Shown here: in pieces, positions 48,657-60,138 of the stretch
How positions within the stretch are numbered: the first letter of the stretch is position 1
Layout of the letters: every line of letters begins with the position of its first letter
Assembly (NCBI GenBank): GCA_033030425.1
Contig: JAUFSD010000021.1
Coordinates: 992,001 to 1,056,000, forward strand
Source of the DNA: Verpa conica
Taxonomy: Eukaryota; Ascomycota; Pezizomycetes; Pezizales; Morchellaceae
Direction of reading: 5' to 3'
DNA: 64,000 nucleotides
Notes under the pieces: generated by a model
The model's input: the letters and a program-made list of their open reading frames with translations, nothing else
Told to the model about the DNA's origin: nothing
Database searches by the model: none
Translations under genes and position numbers: made by a program

Positions 48657-51071
48657 CTAAGGAAGTGTAACATACTGGTAAGGCGTTGAGCTCTGCGTGC
48701 TTCTCGGAGGGTTCCTGGTATACCCAATATACGTGCCTGGTTGGTCTGGATTCTCTTGGGGCCTCTTTGGTGGTGGCTGCTGCCGTGGTGGTGGTGGGGC
48801 AGGGGCCTCTGCTTGTGGTGGCTCTGGTGCCGGGGGCACTGGAGGAGTTGACACAAGTGCTGGCTTTCCAGGTGGTGGTCTATTTGCGGATGGACCTGGA
48901 CCTGGGCTTGGGTATCCATGGGTGGAGATGGGGCGACTTTTGTGACTATGACGGTGTTGGGAAGGGCGACGATGATGGTGGCGGCGTTCCTTTTCATCCT
49001 CACGTGTAGTAGAACGATCACGGCGGATTACTCGTACCTCACCGCTACGGATGCGTTGAGACAGCGCAATAAGTTCATCAATTTGATCTTCATCAAGGAC
49101 TTGGAAGACCATTATAGAATCCGACTGCTCCTTAAAATCATAGCCAATAACCTCGACAGCGCGGCGGGCGACAATATCACGGCTAATTTTTGTCCAGCGG
49201 GGTTCACTACCGTCTATTGACTTGCGGTTTCGGCTTAGTGAGCGTCGACGCCGAGAGCGTGACCGTGCACTTGTAGCAACAGACATGATATCACGGTCGC
49301 GGCCACGCCCCTCTCGGTAAAACGGCGGAGATGAAGGACCTTCAAGAGCAAGAGTTCCCATCTCCCGGTAGAGCGATTCGCGGGGGTCGCGGTCACTGTC
49401 ATCTATATATGCCTCGCTATCACTGCCGGCCGTCCTTCGGAGTGGGGCAATGGTTCCGGGAGCAGGAGGAACAATGCCTGGCTGCGGTGGAGGTGGAAGG
49501 ACTACCGGCTCAACACCGGCTGGAAAGTTGAATGGAGTTGGTTGTGGTGGTGCCGGAATCATCACTGCTGCTGGAGGGGGAGGTGGGGGAGGCGCTGGGG
49601 CCGCTTCGGGTGCTGGGGGCGGCGGTGGTGGTGCTGGCGCCTCTGTTGGGGGTGGCATGATGGCCGGGGCAGCAGGAGGTGGAGTAGCCTGCGGTGCTGC
49701 AGCAATCGCTCGTTGATTTATGGGAGAGTTTAGTGGTAGCGTATGCGAGCGGGAGGTGGTATTGATCGTAATGTTTCCGATGGCAGACTTCCCTCCGCTG
49801 TAGTTAATATCAATAGTTTTCCCATCATACTCAATTCTGATCTGACTTTGTTTCTGTTCAGCTGGAGCTTCTGAACCACTGCTGCTCTCCGATGTTTCCG
49901 AACTGGGTCGGCTTTGTTGTTGCGGAATCATTGCTCGAGATTCGCTCGCTGGTGCAGACCGTGACCTAGCTCTCACCAAAGCACCTTTCTCATTGACATT
50001 CGCAGAACTCGCAGTCCTCCTTGCACCTGGACGATACAACTCTTCCTCAGATACATCTGCATCCATAAGCCCCAAACCATGATGCGGGCCCCTAGACATG
50101 CTTCGTTCTCTCCTAGGCTGTCGTTGTCGTTGCTCCTCAAGAACGGGCCTATTACCCCCATTGGGATGATATACAGTTCCTTCCCGTCTGAACTCACGTT
50201 CCCCTGGCAATGGTCCACCAAGGTGATATTCCCGAGGGTTTCCAGGGCCATGGCTTGCATTCGGCACAACGTAGCCATGTTGCCGAGCATCTGAGAAGTC
50301 CATATTATAACTCTCGGCGGAAAAGTTGCTGCTGCCAGAGTGGTAAGTTGACTGAGCCCGTTCAGACCTGCCCTGACCTGGCACAACATATGGTCCGTGT
50401 TCGGGCGGTGACACATCTCGACTACGAGATGAAGATCGGGATTCTCTGTTAGTTTGGGCTCCGCGCCGGGGAGGCTGTCGGTAATCAAATTCGTCATGCA
50501 TGAATTCCTGTGGCGGCGGCGGCGGTGGTGGTGGTTGGGAGTGGTGTTGCTGGTGGATGATGTTTGGGCGATGTTGTTTCTCGTTCTGTGTATTCCGTCT
50601 TCCAATACTACCCATGCGATTATGAGCGTGACCATCACCCCCTCTCATTCCCGGCTGTTGCGGTGGCGGCGGTGGCGGCGGTGGAGGTCCTGGGGCAGGG
50701 GCCATATTCGGAGGAGGGGGTGCTGGAGTAGGGCCCATCATACCGGCCATTGGGCGGCCCATGCCCATCCACCTTGATGGGCCGTACCCGGGGGTAGCTG
50801 GCACTGACTGGGGGTGGTAGTCATGATAACCCATGTTCAGATCCTCACTGCTACCTTGCGGGGAGTGTGGGTTAGAGTAAGGTCCACCACGGTGGGGGTG
50901 ACCGTGGGGCGGGCCAGGGGGGGCGGGAGCCATGGGTTGGCCGCCATAGAACATGTTTTCCTGTGGAGGCTGTTGAAGTGAGCCGGTTGAAGCACTGTGC
51001 GGGTTGTGCATTCGATCTCGGTGCCGTGAACGTGCGGAGGGTGACTGGGCTCGTCGTTGTTGATAAGCCAT
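48657..51071 (-). CDS. Disordered proline-rich protein with DUF8035-like domain
   Basis: Intronless frame of 804 aa from the ATG at 51071. Most is low in complexity: Pro/Gly/His-rich N-terminus, several poly-Pro runs (for example PPPPPPPPPPQQP near residue 135 and further runs near 480-500), and RS/RRRRS stretches near 600. Two parts look ordered. At about 410-450 is a beta-rich patch (IRIEYDGKTIDINYSGGK). At about 621-684 is RWTKISRDIVARRAVEV, GYDFKEQ, then DQIDELIALSQRIR and a basic end, which resembles the fungal DUF8035 domain of unknown function. A His/Arg-rich stretch follows. No membrane segment. Composition suggests a nuclear or RNA-associated protein, but this is inference. Confidence 0.8.
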   Translation of the reverse strand: MAYQQRRAQSPSARSRHRDRMHNPHSASTGSLQQPPQENMFYGGQPMAPAPPGPPHGHPHRGGPYSNPHSPQGSSEDLNMGYHDYHPQSVPATPGYGPSRWMGMGRPMAGMMGPTPAPPPPNMAPAPGPPPPPPPPPQQPGMRGGDGHAHNRMGSIGRRNTQNEKQHRPNIIHQQHHSQPPPPPPPPQEFMHDEFDYRQPPRRGAQTNRESRSSSRSRDVSPPEHGPYVVPGQGRSERAQSTYHSGSSNFSAESYNMDFSDARQHGYVVPNASHGPGNPREYHLGGPLPGEREFRREGTVYHPNGGNRPVLEEQRQRQPRRERSMSRGPHHGLGLMDADVSEEELYRPGARRTASSANVNEKGALVRARSRSAPASESRAMIPQQQSRPSSETSESSSGSEAPAEQKQSQIRIEYDGKTIDINYSGGKSAIGNITINTTSRSHTLPLNSPINQRAIAAAPQATPPPAAPAIMPPPTEAPAPPPPPPAPEAAPAPPPPPPPAAVMIPAPPQPTPFNFPAGVEPVVLPPPPQPGIVPPAPGTIAPLRRTAGSDSEAYIDDSDRDPRESLYREMGTLALEGPSSPPFYREGRGRDRDIMSVATSARSRSRRRRSLSRNRKSIDGSEPRWTKISRDIVARRAVEVIGYDFKEQSDSIMVFQVLDEDQIDELIALSQRIRSGEVRVIRRDRSTTREDEKERRHHHRRPSQHRHSHKSRPISTHGYPSPGPGPSANRPPPGKPALVSTPPVPPAPEPPQAEAPAPPPPRQQPPPKRPQENPDQPGTYIGYTRNPPRSTQSSTPYQYVTLP

Positions 51072-53666
51072 TGCGGGGTTGTTGAGGGGTTGGTATCACG
51101 AGATGCTGGGGGATCGAGCAACAGGTAGAATAGCAACAGGTAGAAAACAGCGATGCAGAGGAATTCCTAGCAAGACTAGCCGATGGCTGTAGAGGAGATG
51201 GTGAATGAGAGGAGAGAGAGGAAGGGGGGAGAAGAAGGATAGAAGAAGGGAGGAGAGAAGGATAGATGTATGTGGGATGGATGGATGGTTGGATGAGAAG
51301 AAGAGAGGTGGATGGATGGATGGGTGGATGGGATAGACGGATGGGGTGGCTGTGATGTGATGATGGTGTTGATGAGGGGTTACTCTACTGCCGTGACAGA
51401 GAGTCCTGTGTATGTAGGTAACAAGCAAGCACCACCGACGGGAGATGATTTGTGTGATGTGCCACGTCGAGCGGGGGAGGAGAGAAAGAGAGATGGAGAG
51501 GGAGAGGGGAGGGGATGACGGTGATCCTCTACTGCATGGGGATATAGCGGCAACCCTACAGAAACTCACTCGACCTACCATTCTCCCTGTGTCTATACGC
51601 TCCTGGCCTCTGTGTCTCCCCCCCCCCAGTGACGCTGCTCTACTACACAACAGTCTCAAGAATCCAGCTGTGACCGACCAGCTCCTACTCTGGCGGCGTC
51701 AAGGGCAAAAGAAAAGAAAGAGAAGGGTGAGCGAGATGCACCGTGATGTAGATGGTCACTCTCCCATTATTCCTCTCTATCTATTGGGAGCACGGAGAGA
51801 CATAAGTTTAATTACTTCCTACTTCCTCACTCAGTGTGTGGTCGGTGGGCTGGTTCGAGCATCTCTTTGGAAGTTCTTTGCACACACCCTTGCACTTGGC
51901 TACCGGCTACGGCTACGGCAAGGTACAAAGTAGCCCATTTCTTGTTTGCCTCCAGCGAAAAGTCTCACAGCGGTAGCGGTAAGCAGCCGCAACGTCATGT
52001 CCCTGGATCTCACTCCTCCTCCTTCAATCCTTCTGTTCTGTTCCCCACCTTCCTCACCGATTGTTCAGGTCGAGGAGGAGGAAGAGGGAAGCGGAATGAA
52101 ATTCCCAACTACATAGAACACTAAACACGTGTTAACTGGGCGGTGGATCGCTTCCTGGACCGTGGGAATTCCTCTCCTGCGGCGACCCTAAAGGCAGTGG
52201 GTATGTACAGTACCTACGTACATCACCTTAGAAGTCCGCACGTACCTACCTGCTTACAGCGCAGTCTATCCGGTCGGCCGCAGGCCCGCTCGCTCATACT
52301 CAGGATTTCCGCGTGTTGTCTCTTATTTTTTTTTGCCCCCTCGAGAAACATAACGGCCGAGTGCTTTTGATAATGAAACTGCACTTCTCGTTCCCCGCGC
52401 CTTGTACCCCCCTGCTTTGCTTTTTGAGCCTTGTTTAACCTCAGACTGTTTCGCCCAAATAAAAAGGAAAGGGAAGTACGAAAAAAAAACGGCTCCAAGT
52501 GACGTATAGCTATAAGTGTCTAACTACATACTGGAGGGGGCAGGCGATAAACAGATGACGACTCGGGCGTACATATGAGTACTAACCGCCCATAATGTGG
52601 ATGGTGGGGGAGGTGCTTACCCCACTATCGATAACAACACAATAAAAAAAAACACCGCAAAACATTGTATGACTCGAGGTCCTGTTGCCTACGTGCGGGG
52701 AAACAGGGTAGGAGCAAGTTGAGGTTTATCCGCTGCATAAGGTTACCTACGGTTGAAACTAAATGAGTAAAGATTTTGACCGGTAAGTCGAATTTTTATT
52801 TTGATATTACTCCTAACTAGAGCCTCATTTCCTGCATTACAAACTCAAGTCCTGGGGTGCTTGAAATACGGGCGAGATCGTAATTGTAGGTAAACCCTAG
52901 CCCGTGCTGACGCCTCAAGTAGCAGTGTAGCAGCAAACAAACACACCTAAAAGTTTGTGTGACATGAGAGTCTACGTCACGTTACTTGATACGTTCGAGT
53001 GAGAACGTTACTTACCGGATCTGTCGTGTTCCGATATCTGCTGGCTGTGGAGCTTTTTGTGCTCTTGCCCAAAGTCTCCAAGATTCTGGATTATTCTATA
53101 AGCGACCGTGCGGTACGTATCTCGGCGTCTTTGTGGCACTCGCCTTGCCTTGCGTGAATCTAAGGCTTTGTACCTCCTAATGCTGCTGGTACATCCCTGA
53201 AGAACATCCCATCGTGGGGGGCTGGTATAAAGAACTATGGATCCAACGCTCAAATGTTAATACCGCGCACCCCATTGCGCACCACATGGGCTGCATATGA
53301 TGGCGCTACAGTAGAGAATATCAAAAGTTAAAGTTCACTGCCCCATTGATACCGGATATACGTGGGTTGTGATTCGATGACTGCCAACGTTCGTGGTATG
53401 ACTTGCCTACTACTTACATGCATCGACGACGGGAATCAAATAGCTTGGTAGGACATCTGCTATCTTCTCCTGTATGCTTTCTCGAATGTTGATGCTCGTC
53501 AGCTTACGCTTCATCTGGGCAGTTCGTATCGGGTGGTGTCTGTTGCCGGAATTCTCCATATTGTCGACTTTTTATGCCTGTGCCGTAAGCGGTCTACGTC
53601 GAATGGTGATGAATCACTAACCGCTGGCGTTTTTGATGACCATTAGGAGTGTTGGTGAGCTTTATC

Positions 53667-54073
53667 TGCCAAACAGAAATGGAAGATGAAAGCATCGATA
53701 TTGCATCGTACCAATTGGCAATTAGCGATATGGCCAATTGCCACGATCCACGAATGGACTCATCAGAAATGACTCGTGTATATGAATTGGGGGATTTTAT
53801 TGAAGGAGGGCATGCCGTTTACGACCTGAATATGCCGATAGTATCTTTGTTCGTTCGAATAACAGGTGGGTGCCTGATATTAACCCGGCTACCTTTTTCT
53901 CCTTTGGGGTGGTGTGGGATCTCGTACATGCTGGGCCGAGCGTCCACGACAGTTATCCTACCAAACAGAATTGAGGTGGTGAGCATCATCAATTGGTATA
54001 ATCGCCGATTGACAACATGACTAGCTGGAAAATGTTATGGCCCATAACCAATTGCTTTAATCCACGAATGGAT
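53667..54073. repeat. Diverged direct duplication
   Basis: About 53667-53758 and 53961-54073 share, in the same order, CCAAACAGAA, GAGCATC or AAGCATC, ATGGCC, CCAATTGC and ATCCACGAATGGA, with small gaps. The two copies look like an old duplication of about 100 bp with a 300-bp period. Confidence 0.45.
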
Positions 54074-55840
54074 CCAGGGTTTTCTGAGAAAGCCCGGGTT
54101 TGCTCCGTCCGCGGATCCTTATGCTTGAAGTATGCATCAACGGACCGTAACTAAGTCTTCCCATGGTTTTTTTTATGCATAGCAATATCGAATCATTGGC
54201 AATAGTTTGCATAATTTACCTTGCTTTTCTCCTTTTGGATTCAATCCATACCAACCATTCCTCTCGGCTCTTGTGACCTCCATCGGATATGCAGACAAAA
54301 GGAGTACTCATGTAAGCACATTCCAAGAAACGAGCTCTGACCGACTCTCGGGATACTTTCTCTCTTCCGCACCCGGGAAACAAATTAATCAATCTTACCA
54401 ATCGCCACCTTGCCGGAGATTAATATCTTTAATTTCTAACGGCTCATTGAAGATGTCGGTTTTCAATAAGACTCCTGCAGTGCTGATTCTAACCTGAGGA
54501 GATAGTAACTCTCCGGCCGGAAGAGATGTCAGATGTCATTATCGGACTTACTGGGGGTTCCCGCCTTATTTCCTTTCATGATGTATATCTAAGCGTTATC
54601 GATCAAGTAGAAAGATGCATAATGAACTTACTGGCATTGGAAGCTTATATTTCCTGCTGTCCTACATATGAAGACTATGATAGAGAGTACCCAATATAAA
54701 CATTGACTCTTCATTAAAAATAAACTAGATCTTAGCTTTTTTAAAATGGGACTATGCATATAGGAGTAGAGTACGTTCGCCCCCCCAGGTAACGTTTTTA
54801 ATTGTCGATCTTACCAACTTATACTCTAAACCTATAAATCACAATGGGCCTGAACACCAAATCGAAGTTTCCAGTACTGAGTTTCTCTCCCCCCCCCCCT
54901 GCCCAAAGATAAACTCAGATCCGATTGACTAGGTTTTATGATTAAATATATAAAAGGGAAAGGGAAAAAAAAAAAAAGAAAGTACTCTAGCCTGCTAATC
55001 AGCCAAGTAATATATATCGTAAGTACATACGTACTACAACGTAGCTAGTGTATCATTGACATAGATCGGTAAATCGTTCGTATCACTTTTTTTTTTACTA
55101 ACTTCAGGGCTGATGTATATTAACCAGTAAGCTAATATTTACTGTTTATTTTTTAATTAACTCAACATAAACAAAAACTAACAAAGGACTATCCCGTAGT
55201 ATGATCATTTCCCCCCCCCCCCATACACTACTGTAACGTAACTTAACCCTATCATGACGAAGGTCGTATTGTATCCGGTTGACTAGGTGGTTTCTTCGGT
55301 CGGGGGGGGGGTAGGGGTTTTATTTGTTGTTATTGCCAATAGGGATTTGAGCCTGCTTGAACGAATCATACAAAGGGCGGCGTTGTGCGGCGTTACTACC
55401 AACCTCCCTCCCTCCCCCCCTGGGAATCTTGAAAAGTCACTCGGTGGTCCGCATCCGCAACACAATTAAATTTTTTTTTTTAGAGAGTGAATTAATTGAT
55501 TAATAGTAGGATGCTCTATGGTGAGTATTTAGGGATAAGGTGTTTGGGAATTTCTTTTCTAGGGTTGGTTAGGGCTCTGTATATCACTAGGCGGGGGGGG
55601 GGGAGGGATTCCCTACACTAGAACTACTGTGCCGCAACTTGGTTTGCCTAATTTTTGTGTTCTGAAAGATGCGCACTTGATTGTGGGCTTTGTCACGTAG
55701 GGGCTGTGGTGTTCTGAGGCTGGGTGCGCAGTAGGCAGGTTTTTTTCTGTCAGCCTTGTAACGCCTCAAAAAAAAAAGTATAGATATGTAATTATATAGT
55801 TACTGGATAGTATTGCTCACAGGCCAGGCTGGGGCTCGAG

Positions 55841-55890
55841 CTTTAGGCTCGGATATGGCGAACCTAGGGTCTCACGGACCGAGCCTAAGA
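55841..55890. repeat. Inverted repeat, GC-rich stem
   Basis: TTAGGCTCGG at 55843-55852 pairs with CCGAGCCTAA at 55879-55888 across a 26-base loop. The area has further GGCTCGAG-type motifs, like the patch near 45.5 kb. Confidence 0.6.
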
Positions 55891-56232
55891 CATATGCATG
55901 CTGGTCATTGGCCGTGCACGGTTATATGTGCGCACTCCGTGAGCCCCGCACAACTTCTGTGCACCCATCGGGCTTGAGATCGGCCCGGGCTAGTTGGTGA
56001 ATACTATTACTAGATAATTCACCCTTTTTTGGCCAAATGGCGCAAGTAAATTCAACATTAAGAAGGTGTATAAAGATGGGTATATACATGTTTTTAATAA
56101 GTGTGGGGACTACTGCAAGTGGTTGAATAAATGATATATGAGCTAAGTAATACCTCAAAGTACCTCCCAAGCAGGATATGTTAAATGACCTAGTAGTAAT
56201 ATTCAAAATTGAACCTCCATCTCGATACCTGG

Positions 56233-57756
56233 CTAGGGGAGGCGCGCCTTTTTCGCTTGGTGATCTCTCTCAGCGATCCTCTTCGCTTCTTTCCATTTAT
56301 AACACAACATCCTCTCTTTACGCGTATATTTGAAGCGTTTAGTAAATTCATAAGCGACTGCACCCCAATCAATCTTGCCATCCATCTTGCCATCCATCTT
56401 GCCATCCATCTTTTCGACGTGAGATAAAAGCCAGTCCATTTCTTCCTTAGTATAGTGTTTGTAAATCCGTTCGGAGGGCAGCTCTTGAGCAACTTTATGC
56501 GCTTTATTCGGCGGAGGTCTATCGTGTTTGTTTCTATACTTGGCCCTGTCTTCGTTGTTCGGTTCCTGGATCTTCAGTTCGGTGGTATTCCCTTTCAATT
56601 CTCCCTTTTCGTAGTTTTCTCCTTCCACATCACCACTTTCTATACCTTCACTTCCCTCCATATCATGTTCATCTCCATCACTATCATCATCCCCAGACCA
56701 CTCAACTTCAACCACTCCTCTTTTCCTTTTCCTTCCCCCCGCCCCCTTCTCTGCGTCCCTAAAAAACTCTTTGTACAATTCAGTCGTAATAAGAAAACCG
56801 TTAAGTTCCTTCCATTTTTGGAACAGCGAGAACGCTTTACGATCCTGCTTATATTTCACCAAGAAAGCTTTCCTACAGGCGGTCCAGTCCTTACACCAAT
56901 TCCCCACAAATTTTTCAGTGACGTAGTCGAGGATCCATCTCTCTTGCTCACTCGTATAGCGGATTCTCTTTCCAACCGTCAAAATAACGTCATCTCGCTT
57001 TGGGGATTCGGCTTTATCCTCGGAGCCCCTCTCACCATCATTGCTGCCGCTTTGTGTCGTTTCATCTTCATGGCTATTCAATTGGATATCATGTGGTTTT
57101 TGATCTCGATTTGTAGCACTGCGAGTTCTTAGTCTGTTGGTAGTGAGGTTCGTGGAGGGCTCTGGTAAGATTAGGCTGGCTCTGGTCCTGAGCTTTGTGT
57201 ATGCTGGCTTCGTAGACAATCCCGGCTCACTAGCAGTCCTCCGGGCCCCTGGTTTAGCGACGATGCGCTCCGTTTTAGTCGGTAATTCTGGTAGATGGGG
57301 TTCTTTTTGGGACCTCTGTTCGGCAGCGGCGTGTTTGGTAATGGAGGACTCGTCAAAATTGACGAAGCAAGTTCTCCTAAGTCCTTCGCTGTAGTACCTA
57401 ACTTCCTTGAAAGGAGGTAATTTCTGTATAGTCACGGTCTTTGTATGTCCTGTTTGCTTTCCTAACTCTTCAAGGAGTACGGGGGTATTTTGTAGGGATT
57501 GGTGCTTCTGGCTTTTTGGTTTCTCCTTGTTGATATGGTTTTTCGCTTTGGTTTCCAAGATAGCAGCGGTGTCAGTATCTGATGGCCAGGTAATGAGTTT
57601 CATGTAAATGTTATGCGACACATCATCCCCAGTAAGAAGAAGCGGCAGTAGATAGTTATACTGCGCATCAGGGGATTCTTCAGCGTAGTGACAAGACGAA
57701 GTAGATGGAACTAGAGGACTATTTAACATGGAGGTGGGCTCTTCGTGGTCTTTCAT
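56233..57756 (-). CDS. Protein with two SANT/Myb-like domains, 507 aa
   Basis: Intronless frame from the ATG at 57756. Residues about 1-260 are low in order, with an RRTASEPGLSTKP segment and basic stretches. A first Myb/SANT-like helical domain is at about 264-318: RYTSEQERWILDYVTEK, then W...F, then FQKWKEL. A very acidic linker follows after GGRKRKRG (DDDSDGDEHDMEGSEG). The second domain at about 435-490 starts HYTKEEMDWLLSHVE and ends CYKWKEAKRI. In both, the aromatic residues sit where Myb-like domains place their core Trp/Phe. A tandem MDGK tetrapeptide repeat lies between the first and second helices of the second domain. A nuclear, DNA-binding or chromatin role is likely from the domains; the target is unknown. 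Confidence 0.75.
   Translation of the reverse strand: MKDHEEPTSMLNSPLVPSTSSCHYAEESPDAQYNYLLPLLLTGDDVSHNIYMKLITWPSDTDTAAILETKAKNHINKEKPKSQKHQSLQNTPVLLEELGKQTGHTKTVTIQKLPPFKEVRYYSEGLRRTCFVNFDESSITKHAAAEQRSQKEPHLPELPTKTERIVAKPGARRTASEPGLSTKPAYTKLRTRASLILPEPSTNLTTNRLRTRSATNRDQKPHDIQLNSHEDETTQSGSNDGERGSEDKAESPKRDDVILTVGKRIRYTSEQERWILDYVTEKFVGNWCKDWTACRKAFLVKYKQDRKAFSLFQKWKELNGFLITTELYKEFFRDAEKGAGGRKRKRGVVEVEWSGDDDSDGDEHDMEGSEGIESGDVEGENYEKGELKGNTTELKIQEPNNEDRAKYRNKHDRPPPNKAHKVAQELPSERIYKHYTKEEMDWLLSHVEKMDGKMDGKMDGKIDWGAVAYEFTKRFKYTRKERMLCYKWKEAKRIAERDHQAKKARLP
56377..56412. repeat. In-frame 12-bp tandem repeat, three units
   Basis: GCCATCCATCTT occurs three times in a row, encoding KMDG three times on the minus strand inside the second Myb-like domain. 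A fourth, changed unit adjoins it (KIDW). Confidence 0.9.
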
Positions 57757-58780
57757 GATGGATCTATGGTGGGCAAATTAGCATCTGTTTACAGTAGGTG
57801 TTGATGGAGGGATTAGATTTGGTGGTTTAAGGGTGATGCCAAACAGCTGAGGGTGTTTAAAAGACAATGGGGGGACAAACCTTTCGATGGAGAATGCGAT
57901 AGACCAGCTGGTGAGTGGAAGGGAATGTTTCATGGAGGACTACCTACCGAAAGCCCACACAGTTGTTTGGTCGTATAGAATGGGTAGTCAAAACTTTGCT
58001 AGGTTGTTGCTAGGAGGAGGAGGCCTGTCGTATGCTGGGCTACATCCCTTTCAATGTATCTAGACACAAGCAGCAATCTACATGTAGTTTTCATATAAAG
58101 CCCTTTTATAAATATTAACTTGTAAACATAGATACTAAGTTTGCTTCGCAATTGTATGTTACTCAATGCCTTATCAAACATAACTTGGCGGAGGGTATTT
58201 CCTAGATAGGTAAGAATAGGCGGGAAGCTCATCTCCCACCGAACCTACCAACAAGAGGCTCCGGAGGTCCTCACGGCCCGAATAATAACCCGATATATCG
58301 ATTTCCATATATATAGACTCTATTAGTCTCCTAGATTAAAAATAAAATGATATATCTACTCTCTATACTGTTTTTATATACTCAGCATAACTTATTGTAG
58401 CGAGTGATATTTCATGTTGCATAAAGAGGATGGAGCTGCGGCCTGGGTTGTGCGTTGTAGTGATAGTTGAAGGCCTTGGGGGTAGGTATATATAGCTAAG
58501 TTTTGAAAGAGTTCTATCTAGAGGGTTAACTACATAGAACTTGTTTGTAATCATATAAATGAGTGATATCGTATGGCCACAATAAGCGCGCCTAAGCTAA
58601 AGAGGGAAAAATGTTTTGAGAATGAATAGATGAATGAATGAATGAATTAATCATAAGTACATAGGAAATCTTTTGAGAGAAATCCAAGGCGAATGAATGA
58701 ATCATAAATACGAAACCAAAGGTTTCAATAAGCCACTGACCGCTAACTCTATATCTAATTGTAGAATGCTTCAAGAAAAC
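57757..58780. other. Intergenic region
   Basis: Between two minus-strand genes. It contains the second copy of the dispersed repeat (58631-58669) and another, shorter GAATGAATCATAAATACGAAAC block at about 58692-58714. No gene seen. Confidence 0.5.
58631..58669. repeat. Dispersed repeat copy B
   Basis: GAAT units followed by TAATCATAAGTACATAGGAAAT. It matches the block at 13945-13979 almost base for base, with one inserted A. Confidence 0.55.
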
Positions 58781-60138
58781 TTAAACTCGTAAGTCATGCG
58801 CCCATTCCCAGGGAGTAATATCAATACCAGGCTTCTCAAAGACCTCGCTGTCATCCTCAGAAAGCCACAAACAATTACTAAACTTTGCACTAACAAGCTT
58901 CGGACAACTCCAAACCCTCCTCTCACCAAAAACACACTCAAGATCAATGTCCCAGCGGCCTAAATGAACCTCCCTCAACTCTGGACTCACGATACACGCG
59001 CCATCTACACAGGCCTTGTCAACCTCACAAAACAGCCTCATACTCATGTGCAGCTCATGATCAGCCGGATCAAACCCCGAAAACTCAAGTACCTCCAGCA
59101 CTCTCGCTGTTCTCAACAACTTCAAAAAGACATTCGACACCATAGATTCCCAATTAGTCGTGATATCACGCCTAACCCTAAAAGAGCGCAAAGAAGCCGG
59201 GAAGTTAATCTGCTCATACGTAAACCGAGGCTCAAAGACCGAAAAATGCGTCCCCCAAACCTCAAACACTTCCAACTCCGGGAAAAACTCCTCTAGTCTC
59301 GCAAGAATCTCCATATCTATCGTGAACCCCGCCATCTCAAAACTCTTCAGTCGACTACGCCTAAGCGGGAGTGGAATACTTCCATCAGGCAGTGTTGAAA
59401 CACCCCATGCAATCTGCTCTAGTGTTTTCTTACTCAGGTATGTGGTAGGATTATCATTTGTGGTGTTAACCGTTCTAGAATGACGTAGGTGGGTCAAGTT
59501 CGGCATACTATTCACGATTCTAAGGATTGAATCGGAGTAATCGCATGTTATTGGATGATCCCCGTCACCGCCGAATACTAGTGTTGTAGTATTATTGAAG
59601 TTAGTAGGTCTACTGCCGAGCATTGTGTAAAGGTGAATATAAGAAGCCACTACTATAACGAGATCATCACTCCCGTTGAATCTGCCAGAGGTATTGTTGA
59701 CGTTGATTTCTAATGTCTCGATGTTGTGGTGTTGTGCCTCAAGTAGCTGTAAGATATATATTGCGGTATCGTTCGAACACTATATTAATCAGTAAAACAC
59801 GTTGCATGGAGGTAGGAAGAATACTTACAAACCCTGAGTCTATAGAGATATTCTTCACTACACCGCTCGGAACGATCGGGAGGATGTCATCTAATAAAAT
59901 CTTCCCTTGCACCATCTGGGATACTTCGATCGTTTCCCATAGCGACCCTTCTTTCATCCATGGGTTGAGGCCCTTGCAGAGGTGACGTACGAACCTTATC
60001 CGGTGTGCAAAGTCTGTATATTTTATGATTTTTAAAACAACTAGCTCGGTTAGCTCTATTATGACACGGGAGACAGGGGGGGTATTTACTCTCAGTAGGT
60101 AAATCCAGAAGTTTTATATGCGGCTGTGAATATCCCAT
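58781..60138 (-). CDS. F-box/LRR-like protein with shortened F-box, 399 aa
   Basis: Exons 60138-60090, 60013-59829 and 59746-58781 (minus) give 399 aa. Intron 1 (60014-60089) is GTAAAT...ATACAG with a GCTAACC branch; intron 2 (59747-59828) is GTAAGT...TTACAG. The protein starts MGYSQPHIKLLDLPTE, the usual opening of a fungal F-box, but the following helix pair is largely absent. It passes directly to FVRHLCKGLNP and SLWETIEVSQMVQGK. The rest has irregular leucine-rich repeat-like segments (VFGGDGDHPIT; LRIVNSMPNLTHLRHS; LEEFFPELEVFEVWG; SFRVRRDITTNWESMV) as in fungal F-box/LRR adaptors of SCF ubiquitin ligases. Either an F-box exon is missed or the F-box has decayed. Confidence 0.75.

Larger units (their letters stand above)
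51072..56232. other. Gene-poor region with simple and decayed repeats
   Basis: 51160-51520 holds GGAT/GATG and GAGA repeats upstream of the proline-rich protein gene. 53.6-54.1 kb holds a diverged direct duplication. 54.7-56.2 kb is AT-rich with G or C runs (about 13 C near 55211, G runs near 55302 and 55592). Short frames at 53649-54020 and 54207-54497 have no recognisable product. Confidence 0.45.

Noticed and set aside
49331..49733. Plus-strand Gly-rich frames opposite the proline-rich protein gene
   Set aside because: They are antisense readings of poly-Pro and poly-Ala codons.
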